A stretch of 64,000 nucleotides of DNA from JAQTNA01 sp043743785 (GTDB lineage: Bacteria; Pseudomonadota; Gammaproteobacteria; Burkholderiales; Rhodocyclaceae): the NCBI GenBank assembly GCA_043743785.1, contig JAYTVW010000038.1, forward strand, positions 1-64,000, given 5' to 3'. The notes beneath the pieces are model-generated. The model was not told where the DNA came from, ran no database searches, and worked only from the letters and a program-made list of their open reading frames with translations. Positions 49,664 to 56,741 of the stretch are shown here, one piece after another. Within the stretch, counting starts at the first letter, position 1, and each line of letters begins with the position of its first letter. The translations under genes were made by a program, and so were the position numbers.

Positions 49664-51501
49664 GCACCCCTATCACACGCTGCAACGACTTCGTCATCAA
49701 GTTTGCCAACGTCAATGGCTCTGGTTCGGCTTCCGCCAATGAGTTGTTCGCCCGCTCCATCATGCGCATGGGCGTGCCGATTTCGCCGCGTAACATTTTT
49801 CCGTCCAACATCCAGGGCATGCCCACCTGGTACGAAATGCGCGTTTCCGCCGCCGGTTGGCTGGGCCGTCGCGGCGGCTGCGACCTCATGGTGGCCATGA
49901 ATCCCCAGACCTGGGACCGGGACGTGGCGGAAATCGACAGCGGCGGCTATCTCTTCTACGACTCCACCAAGGCCTTGCCCCACGCCAAGTTCCGTGATGA
50001 CATCACGGTCATCGGTGTGCCCCTGATGGAGATGTGCAACCGGGAGTACGCGGATGCCCGGCAGCGCCAGTTGTTCAAGAACATCATGTACGTGGGCGCT
50101 CTGGCGGCCCTGCTGGACATCGATTTTGCCTCCCTGGAAAAGCTGATTTCCGAGCAGTTCCGCGGCAAGGACAAGCTCATCAATGCCAACATCAATGCCC
50201 TGAACATCGGCTACAAGTACGCCAAGGACCATTTCCCGTGCCCCATCGGCCTCAAGGTCGAGGCGTCGGATGGCGTGGGCGACAAAATTTTCATCGACGG
50301 CAACAGCGCCTGCGGCTTGGGGGCCGTGTATGGCGGCGCCACGGTGGCAGGCTGGTATCCCATCACGCCGTCCACTTCGGTCATCGAGTCCTTCAGCAGC
50401 TATTGCCGCAAGTACCGCACCGATCCGGACAATGGCCGCTCCCGTTATGCCATCGTCCAGGCAGAAGACGAACTGGCCTCCATCGGCATGGTCATCGGTG
50501 CGGCCTGGAACGGTGCAAGAGCCTTCACCGCCACCTCCGGCCCCGGCATTTCGCTCATGCAGGAATTCTTTGGCCTGGCCTATTTTGCCGAGATTCCGGC
50601 GGTGATTTTCGACGTGCAGCGGGGTGGCCCCTCGACTGGCATGCCGACCCGCACCCAGCAGTCGGACCTGTTGTCCTGCGCCTATGCTTCCCACGGCGAC
50701 ACGCGGCACGTCATGCTCTTCCCGGAAGATCCCTACGAGTGCTTTACCCTGGGCGCCCAGGCCTTCGACCTGGCGGAACGCCTGCAGACGCCGGTGTTCG
50801 TCATGCTGGATCTGGACATTGGCATGAACGAGCGCCTGTGCAAGCCCTTCGACTGGGACGATTCCCGGCGCTATGATCGCGGCAAGCTCATGCGTTATGA
50901 AGACCTGGAATCCGGCAAGAACTTCGGTCGCTACCTGGATGTGGATGGCGACGGCATTCCCTACCGCACCATTCCGGGCACCCACCCGAGCAAGGGCGCC
51001 TTCTTCACCCGGGGCACCACAAGGAATGCCTACGCCAAGTACAGCGAAGCCGGCACGGATTACGTCTACAACATGGAGCGCCTGCGCCGCAAGCTCGATA
51101 CCGCAGCCGCGCTGGTGCCGGCGGCCATCCCCCGGCTCGCCGCCGAGCCGACGCGCTACGGCGTGATCCACTACGGTTCCACCAGCCCGGCCATGGCGGA
51201 AGCCAGCGCCCAACTGGAAGCGGAGGGTTTCCAGGTGGACAGCCTGCGGGTCCGTGGCTTCCCCTTCGGCGAAGACGTGCTGCAGTTCGTCGCCGAGCAT
51301 GACGTGCTCTTCGTCGTCGAGCAGAACGAAAGCGGCCAGTTGCGCACCCTGCTGATCAACGAAGGCGAATTCGACCCGAAGAAGCTGGTCAAGGTGCTGC
51401 ACTACGATGGCACGCCCATCACCGCCCGCTTCATCAAGGGCCGGATTGCCGCCGCCCTCGACGAACACAAGATCACTCCCATCCGGAAGGTGGCGTCATG
51501 A
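49660..51501 (+). CDS. korA: 2-oxoacid:acceptor oxidoreductase alpha subunit (KorA)
   Basis: A 613-residue subunit in which the gamma domain (residues 1-190, with VKFANVNGSGSASANEL-like start and SPRNIFPSN) is fused ahead of the alpha domain (GWYPITPSTSVIESF, ATSGPGISLMQEFFGLAYF, AEIPAVIFDVQRGGPSTGMP). These bind the pyrimidine side of TPP and shape the substrate pocket. Size and layout match the 61-kDa subunit of 2-oxoglutarate oxidoreductases in denitrifying aromatic degraders. Substrate is inferred from the family; pyruvate cannot be excluded. Start and stop overlap both neighbours in ATGA fashion. Confidence 0.86.
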   Translation: MSTPITRCNDFVIKFANVNGSGSASANELFARSIMRMGVPISPRNIFPSNIQGMPTWYEMRVSAAGWLGRRGGCDLMVAMNPQTWDRDVAEIDSGGYLFYDSTKALPHAKFRDDITVIGVPLMEMCNREYADARQRQLFKNIMYVGALAALLDIDFASLEKLISEQFRGKDKLINANINALNIGYKYAKDHFPCPIGLKVEASDGVGDKIFIDGNSACGLGAVYGGATVAGWYPITPSTSVIESFSSYCRKYRTDPDNGRSRYAIVQAEDELASIGMVIGAAWNGARAFTATSGPGISLMQEFFGLAYFAEIPAVIFDVQRGGPSTGMPTRTQQSDLLSCAYASHGDTRHVMLFPEDPYECFTLGAQAFDLAERLQTPVFVMLDLDIGMNERLCKPFDWDDSRRYDRGKLMRYEDLESGKNFGRYLDVDGDGIPYRTIPGTHPSKGAFFTRGTTRNAYAKYSEAGTDYVYNMERLRRKLDTAAALVPAAIPRLAAEPTRYGVIHYGSTSPAMAEASAQLEAEGFQVDSLRVRGFPFGEDVLQFVAEHDVLFVVEQNESGQLRTLLINEGEFDPKKLVKVLHYDGTPITARFIKGRIAAALDEHKITPIRKVAS

Positions 51502-52553
51502 CCTATCTCGCCAAGCCCAAACTGCAGCGGGCCGATGTACCCAGGAATGCCCTCGGCTACACCCGCCGCGATTACGAAGGCGCCATTTCCACCCTGTGCG
51601 CCGGCTGCGGCCACGATTCCATCAGCGCTGCCGTGGTGCAGGCCTGCTTCGACCTGGACATTGAGCCTCATCGGGTTGCCAAGCTCTCCGGCATCGGCTG
51701 TTCCAGCAAGACGCCGGACTACTTTCTCGGCGCCTCCCACGGCTTCAACAGTGTGCACGGCCGCATGCCCTCCGTGCTGACGGGGGCGGCCCTGTCCAAC
51801 CGGAACCTTATTTACCTTGGGGTGTCCGGCGACGGCGACTCCGCCTCCATCGGCATCGGCCAGTTCGCCCATGCCATGCGGCGCGGCGTGAACATGACCT
51901 ATATCGTCGAAAACAACGGCGTGTATGGCCTGACCAAGGGCCAATTCTCCGCCACCGCCGACAAGGGTTCCAAGAGCAAGAAGGGCGTGGTGAATGCGGA
52001 CAGTCCCATCGATCTGGTGACCCTGGCCCTGCAACTGGGGGCCAGCTACGTTGCCAGGAGTTTTTCCGGCGACAAGGAGCAGCTCATTCCCCTGATCAAG
52101 GGGGCTCTGCGCCATCGTGGGCCGGCCTTCATCGACGTGCTCAGTCCCTGCGTCACCTTCAATAACCACGCCGGCTCCACCAAGAGCTATGACTACGTGC
52201 GGGAGCACAACGAGGCGGTGAATCGCCTGGATGTCATCCTGCCGCGGGACAAGATCGAAGCTTCCTACCCGGCTGGCTCCCTGCGCCGCGTGGTGCAACA
52301 CGACGGCTCCGTACTGCATCTGCGGAAACTCCACACGGACTACGATCCCACGGATCGCATCGGCGCCATGAACTATGTGCAGGAACGCCAGGCCCTGGGG
52401 GAAATCGCCACGGGCCTGCTCTACGTCAATTCCGACGTGGAAGACCTGCATGGCCACCTGAACACCGTGGAGAAGCCCTTGAACCAGCTCGGCGACGCGG
52501 AGCTTTGCCCGGGCAGCAAGACCCTGTCCGCCCTGAATGCCCTGCTGCGCTAG
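51498..52553 (+). CDS. korB: 2-oxoacid:acceptor oxidoreductase beta subunit (KorB)
   Basis: A 351-residue TPP-binding subunit. CAGCGHDSI near residue 35 and GIGCSSKTPDYF near 70 supply Cys ligands of a [4Fe-4S] cluster; the TPP/Mg motif is VSGDGDSASIGIGQ followed by VENNGVYGLTKGQ. It completes a three-subunit enzyme with KorC and KorA. The ATG overlaps the korA stop. Length agrees with the about 38-kDa subunit of the family. A palindromic repeat follows at 52710. Confidence 0.87.
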   Translation: MTYLAKPKLQRADVPRNALGYTRRDYEGAISTLCAGCGHDSISAAVVQACFDLDIEPHRVAKLSGIGCSSKTPDYFLGASHGFNSVHGRMPSVLTGAALSNRNLIYLGVSGDGDSASIGIGQFAHAMRRGVNMTYIVENNGVYGLTKGQFSATADKGSKSKKGVVNADSPIDLVTLALQLGASYVARSFSGDKEQLIPLIKGALRHRGPAFIDVLSPCVTFNNHAGSTKSYDYVREHNEAVNRLDVILPRDKIEASYPAGSLRRVVQHDGSVLHLRKLHTDYDPTDRIGAMNYVQERQALGEIATGLLYVNSDVEDLHGHLNTVEKPLNQLGDAELCPGSKTLSALNALLR

Positions 52554-52709
52554 GGATTGCCGGGAAGTCGCGGACGTGAATCCGAATGCCGCCGCCGTGG
52601 AGGGCGGCATCCACTTCCAGGCGCTCCTGTATCGCTTGGCCGCGTATGCCATGCTGAACCTTCTGGACGATGCGGCCATGCTGGCTATGATGTTCTGCTG
52701 ATTCTCAAC

Positions 52710-52780
52710 CGTAGGGTGGGCAAAGGCCGCAGGCCGTGCCCACGCGGACGGTGGGCACGCTGCGCTTTGCCCACCCTACG
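52710..52780. repeat. Palindromic intergenic repeat (CGTAGGGTGGGCAAAG type)
   Basis: Perfect 16-bp arms CGTAGGGTGGGCAAAG and CTTTGCCCACCCTACG around an inner inverted GTGCCCAC/GTGGGCAC pair. This repeat class is common in proteobacterial genomes. It lies between the convergent korB and gcdH genes. Confidence 0.8.
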
Positions 52781-52796
52781 TAATCTTCGCCCTGAC

Positions 52797-53963
52797 TCAG
52801 AATGCCGCCAGCCCGGTCTGGGCCCGTCCCAGGGTGAGTGCGTGGATGTCGTGGGTACCTTCGTAGGTGTTTACGACCTCCAGATTCAACATGTGGCGGA
52901 TGATGCCGTAGTCGTCGCTGATACCGTTGCCCCCCAGCATGTCCCGGGCCAGGCGGGCGATATCCAGGGCCTTGCCCGCATTGTTGCGCTTCAACATCGA
53001 GGTCATTTCCGGCGCATCCCGGCCCTCATCCTTGAGACGCCCCAGGCGCAGGGTGCTGTGCAGGGCCAGGGTGATTTCCGTCTGCATGTCCGCAAGTTTT
53101 TTCTGGACGAGTTGGGTGCCGGCCAGGGGCCGGCCGAACTGCACCCGATCCAGGGTGTATTGGCGGGCCGTGTGCCAGCAGGCCTCCGCCGCCCCCAGCG
53201 TGCCCCAGCAGATGCCGTAGCGGGCCGAGGTGAGACAGCCCAGGGGGCCTTTCAGACCTTCCACGCCCGCCAGCCGGTTCTCCTCCGGCACGAAAACCTC
53301 GTCCATGACGATTTCGCCGGTGATGGCGGCGCGCATGCCGAACTTGCCCTGGATGACCGGAGCGGAAAGGCCCCGCATGCCTTTTTCCAGGATGAAACCC
53401 CGCACGACCTCGTCTTCGCAGCGAGCCCAGACAATGAACAAGTCGGCGATGGGGGAGTTGCTGATCCAGTTCTTGACACCATGCATGATCCAGCCACCGG
53501 CCGTCTGCCGCGCCCGGGTCTCCATGCCCGCCGGGTCCGAGCCGTGGTTGGGCTCGGTCATGCCGAAGCAGCCGATGAGTGCGCCTTTGGCCAAGGCCGG
53601 CAGGAAGCGCTCTTGTTGGGTGCTGGAGCCGTAGACGTGAATGGGGTGCATGACCAGGGAAGACTGCACGGAGACCAGGGTGCGATAGCCCGAATCCACC
53701 CGCTCCAGTTCCCGGGCGATGAGGCCGTAGGAGACGTAGTTCAGCCCGGCGCAGCCCCAGCCGGAAAACTGCGGTCCCAGGAGGCCCAGGGCACCCAGCT
53801 CCCGGAACAGGCCCGGGTCCGTGATTTCATGACGGAAGGCATCCCGGATGCGCGGTTGCAGTTCTTTCTGCGCGAAGGCGCGCACCGTGTCCCGGACCTG
53901 CCGTTCCTCGATACTCAGTTGCTCGTCCAGTAATAGCGGGTCATCCCATTGGAATCGGGCCAT
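52797..53963 (-). CDS. gcdH: Glutaryl-CoA dehydrogenase
   Basis: A 388-residue acyl-CoA dehydrogenase. The start FQWDDPLLLDEQLS, CFGMTEPNHGSDPAGM for flavin contact, and the C-terminal NTYEGTHDIHALTLGRAQTG with the catalytic Glu are characteristic of glutaryl-CoA dehydrogenase, which oxidises and decarboxylates glutaryl-CoA to crotonyl-CoA. The pathway serves lysine and tryptophan catabolism and the lower part of anaerobic benzoyl-CoA degradation, which agrees with the kor operon next door. No start ambiguity; the gene is convergent with korB. Confidence 0.92.
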   Translation of the reverse strand: MARFQWDDPLLLDEQLSIEERQVRDTVRAFAQKELQPRIRDAFRHEITDPGLFRELGALGLLGPQFSGWGCAGLNYVSYGLIARELERVDSGYRTLVSVQSSLVMHPIHVYGSSTQQERFLPALAKGALIGCFGMTEPNHGSDPAGMETRARQTAGGWIMHGVKNWISNSPIADLFIVWARCEDEVVRGFILEKGMRGLSAPVIQGKFGMRAAITGEIVMDEVFVPEENRLAGVEGLKGPLGCLTSARYGICWGTLGAAEACWHTARQYTLDRVQFGRPLAGTQLVQKKLADMQTEITLALHSTLRLGRLKDEGRDAPEMTSMLKRNNAGKALDIARLARDMLGGNGISDDYGIIRHMLNLEVVNTYEGTHDIHALTLGRAQTGLAAF

Positions 53964-54076
53964 GTCGCTCTCCTTGTTGTTGGTGCGGGAATTTTACGAT
54001 GCTTCGCCGCATTGAACAGCCCTGGCCTGCGAAGTTTCGATGTGCTGCGCCTCGGCCGGTCCCGGCCCCGCTTGCA

Positions 54077-54235
54077 TCAGACCAATACGCAGGGCACGGT
54101 CAAGGCATAGCCGTGGGCGGTGACGGTCTTGACCGGCAGGGGTCGGCCCATGTCCTGCTGCACCTTTTTGCGCAGGCGGGTCAGCATGACATCGATGCGG
54201 TTGAAGTCCACCTCCACGGCTTCTCCCCAGAGCTG
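54077..54235 (-). pseudogene. Response-regulator C-terminal fragment (winged helix)
   Basis: The frame ending in TGA at 54077 encodes about 52 residues: QLWGEAVEVDFNRIDVMLTR, LRKKVQQDMG, and TVTAHGYALTVP. This is the last part of an OmpR/PhoB-type winged-helix domain, recognised by the LRKK helix and the GYAL wing. There is no receiver domain or start upstream; the frame joins the end of a PAS domain. It is a deletion remnant. Confidence 0.75.
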
Positions 54236-55409
54236 GCCCGTTCGGTGATGTCCATGCCCCGGGAGATGATGCCCTGGATATTGCCCTTGGCGTCAAAGAA
54301 CTGGGCATTCCGCCATTCGCAACAGAGGATATTGCCGTCTCGGGTGATGTCGTGATTCTTGGAATGGGTGGGGGTGCCCCCGTGCAAGGTGGTGCCGACT
54401 ATCCTCATGACTTGGGGCAGCTCGGCGGGCGGTACCAGTAGTTCGTACAAGTTCCGCCCCAGTGTTTCTGCCTTTTTCCAGCCGAACATGTCCTGTGCCG
54501 CCTGGTTCCAGTCCAGGATGATCTGCTGATTGTCCGAGACGATGAAGCTGAGCGGGGCATTGTTGAAGATTGCGTGGTAGCGTTTCTCGCTGGCGGCGAG
54601 GCGCTGGTTGATGCGGTGGTGGATGTGCAGCGCCACCCCGCCGATGATCAGTATCGCCAGCAAGATGGTGGCGAGCACCAGATAAAGATGGGTGAGATTG
54701 CTCTGGGGCGGATTGGGATCGTAGAGGAAGCCAGCGAGATCGAAGCCCGGCTTCATCATGCCCAGTTCGGTATAGACCTCGGCGATATGGCGCCAGCGTC
54801 CCGGATTCATATGCCCTGGCTCCACCAGCACCAGTTGCAGCAAGGGCTTCATGTGTTCCGCTTCGAAGAGCAGATGGGCCATGCTGTGGCGCTGGCTGTA
54901 GCGGGCACAGGTGAGTTCGGCGATTTCTTCCGGATGCTGCACGGCGTATTCCCAGCCCTTGAGACTGGCTGCCCGGAAGGCCCGCACCTGTTCCGGGTGG
55001 GGGCGTATGTAGGACTCGCTGGTGAACAGGGTGTCGCCGTAGAAGTCGATGCCCCCGGCCCGGGGGAGTAGAGGGCGTACTTCTGTCCTTCCCGCGTCAG
55101 TTCGAAGGGCTCGTCGGTGACCTACACGGACATGACGTCCACCTTGTCCTTCATCAAGTCCTGCGGACTGAAGCCATGGGACATGAGGGTGAAGCGTGAT
55201 GGGGGCAGGGCCTCCCGGTTGAGGTAGGCGAAGAGTTCTGCCGAGCCCGGTTCAATCATGAGTTTCTTCCCCGCCAGGTCGTGCAGGGTTTGATGGCCGT
55301 TGCCCTGGCGCACCATGAGCGCCAAGGGGGAGTGCTGGAAGATCACCGCCAGGGCCACCACGGGCTGGCCATTTTGCCTGAACGCTGGGAGGGGTATCAA
55401 TTGATGCAA
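54181..55409 (-). pseudogene. NMT1/THI5-like - TM - PAS sensor, broken
   Basis: On the minus strand, 55409-55122 encodes the beginning of an NMT1/SsuA-type periplasmic domain (RQNGQPVVALAVIFQH, KKLMIEPGSAELFAYL). A TAG replaces an expected Tyr codon at 55122-55124; shortly after, a run of five C near 55070 where six would keep the frame marks a one-base deletion. The frame that follows continues the domain (MRAFRAASLKGWEYAVQHPE), a membrane helix (LVLATILLAILIIGGVAL) and a PAS domain (YHAIFNNAPLSFIVSDNQ) to DITER, where it meets a response-regulator fragment. The N terminus, kinase and receiver parts are missing. It was a sensor kinase for a small ligand of thiamine-precursor or sulfonate type. 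Confidence 0.75.
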
Positions 55410-55530
55410 GGGAATACAAGAAGGCGCAAGAACATGTCAGTCCACCTTGCGATGCAGCATCCGTAAAATGCTCTGCGAAATAGCGAGCTACATTCCTCTG
55501 GGGGAACGCGGGGAACGAAGGGTTGCGAAC

Positions 55531-55665
55531 ATGAAATTGTCGATAATTGCAGCGCTGTTCCTGGGGCCTGTTGCCCAGGCATGGGGCGTGGGACCTGCGT
55601 CAAGGACGGAGTCGGCCGCAATGGGCGGTGTAAATATCGTTTCGATGCTTGCGGTACGAGGGTGA
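55531..55665 (+). CDS. Possible small exported peptide
   Basis: Forty-four residues beginning with MKLSIIAALFLGPVAQAWG, a plausible signal peptide, with GAAGGG about 10 bases before the ATG. It stops 3 bases before the hemerythrin gene. Too short to be sure; the codons after the signal peptide show nothing distinctive. Confidence 0.35.
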   Translation: MKLSIIAALFLGPVAQAWGVGPASRTESAAMGGVNIVSMLAVRG

Positions 55666-55668
55666 GTC

Positions 55669-56187
55669 ATGCAATGGCTGATTTGGAATGAGGACTTGAA
55701 TACCGGGATTCCCGAGATCGACGGCCAACATCGTCGTATGCTCGAACTGATCAATCAAATCCACTACCTGGCCTGGCGCCGCGGTGCCGGGGCCGCTATT
55801 TACTACGGCGGGGCGGTGCTGCTGCCGCCGCTTTTTCCCGAAGAAGAGGTATATCCGTCCCGCGTTCTGGCGGCCATCGAGGATGTCCTTGCCTATACCC
55901 TGGAGCATTTCAGTTTCGAGGAAGCCGTGATGCAGGACGCCGGATTTCCGCTTTCCGCCGAGCACTGCCGCAGCCACGATGCCTTTCGGCTGCAGGTGGA
56001 GGAGGTTCTGAGCGGTTTTCAGCGGGGCATCGACGTACTGGAGGAACTTTGCAGCCTGCTGTGTACCTGGTTTTTCCGGCACATTGCCCACGACGATCGG
56101 GATCTGGCAGCCTTGCGCCAAGCGCAGGCCGGGCATGGGCATGCTTGTGAATTGCCGGAGATCGTGGCTGGTGCTGAGAGGCGGTGA
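55669..56187 (+). CDS. Bacteriohemerythrin
   Basis: A 172-residue single-domain hemerythrin. The di-iron ligands are visible: His21 (DGQHRRM), His80 and Glu84 (EHFSFEEAVM), His99 and His103 (EHCRSHDAF), and His138/His141-Asp142 (FFRHIAHDD). Residues 38-66 (RGAGAAIYYGGAVLLPP and following) form an insertion in the first helical loop that is absent from most members. Hemerythrins bind O2 reversibly and serve oxygen delivery or sensing in microaerophiles. The gene is not attached to a signalling domain. Confidence 0.88.
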   Translation: MQWLIWNEDLNTGIPEIDGQHRRMLELINQIHYLAWRRGAGAAIYYGGAVLLPPLFPEEEVYPSRVLAAIEDVLAYTLEHFSFEEAVMQDAGFPLSAEHCRSHDAFRLQVEEVLSGFQRGIDVLEELCSLLCTWFFRHIAHDDRDLAALRQAQAGHGHACELPEIVAGAERR

Positions 56188-56272
56188 TGGCCTCTTCCGG
56201 ATGGGGATAGGCAGAATTGTCAGAGGCAGGGAAAAGGTCGGTGCCAGGCATTCCGGCCGCTGACTTGGGCGA

Positions 56273-56647
56273 TCAGACCTTGTGTTCGACCAGCAGGCCC
56301 TGCTGGTAGTTGCCCAGGGATTTGGCCAGATTGAGAATTTCTTCCGACGGAAACTGACGCACGATTTTCTTGCTGGCCGTGTCGATGATCTTGATCACGG
56401 TGTCGCCGCTGTCCTTGTCTACCGACAATTGCAATTCCTGGCTCAGGGGCGCGAGTGCCTCCTGCAAGCGGCTGACCGCCTGCGTTACTTGATCCAGCGT
56501 GGGTTGCTGGGGCGGTGCCTGGACGTTCGCCACTGGCGCACTGGCCTTTGTCGCCGGTAGCGGGCCTGTGGAAGCCGTGCCGTTTGCCGGCACTTGGCCG
56601 GACCAGGTGGTCGCTACGGGTGCTGCACCTAAGGATTGAATGTTCAT
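56273..56647 (-). CDS. flaG: FlaG family protein
   Basis: A 124-residue protein: a low-complexity Ala/Pro/Thr N-terminal half and a conserved C-terminal half with LQLSVDKDSGDTVIKIID, KKIVRQFPSEEILNLAK. This is the FlaG domain, linked to flagellar filament length control. I chose the ATG at 56645-56647, before which lies GGGGGGC; a longer frame has no such site. No other flagellar gene is in the window, so this copy is isolated. It is followed in the same direction by nothing and preceded by the hybrid kinase start region's far end. Confidence 0.85.
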   Translation of the reverse strand: MNIQSLGAAPVATTWSGQVPANGTASTGPLPATKASAPVANVQAPPQQPTLDQVTQAVSRLQEALAPLSQELQLSVDKDSGDTVIKIIDTASKKIVRQFPSEEILNLAKSLGNYQQGLLVEHKV

Positions 56648-56741
56648 ATGCCCCCCGGGGCGGATGCCGGATGTCAGGATATTCAGAGTGACAACCCCAT
56701 TATCGGCAGCCATGGTCATATCTTGAGCAATATGAAAATAC

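Noticed and set aside
49201..51468. Long minus-strand open frame (755 codons) across korC and korA
   Set aside because: It lies antisense to genes with clear domain motifs and has no recognisable domain; high GC content opens such frames.
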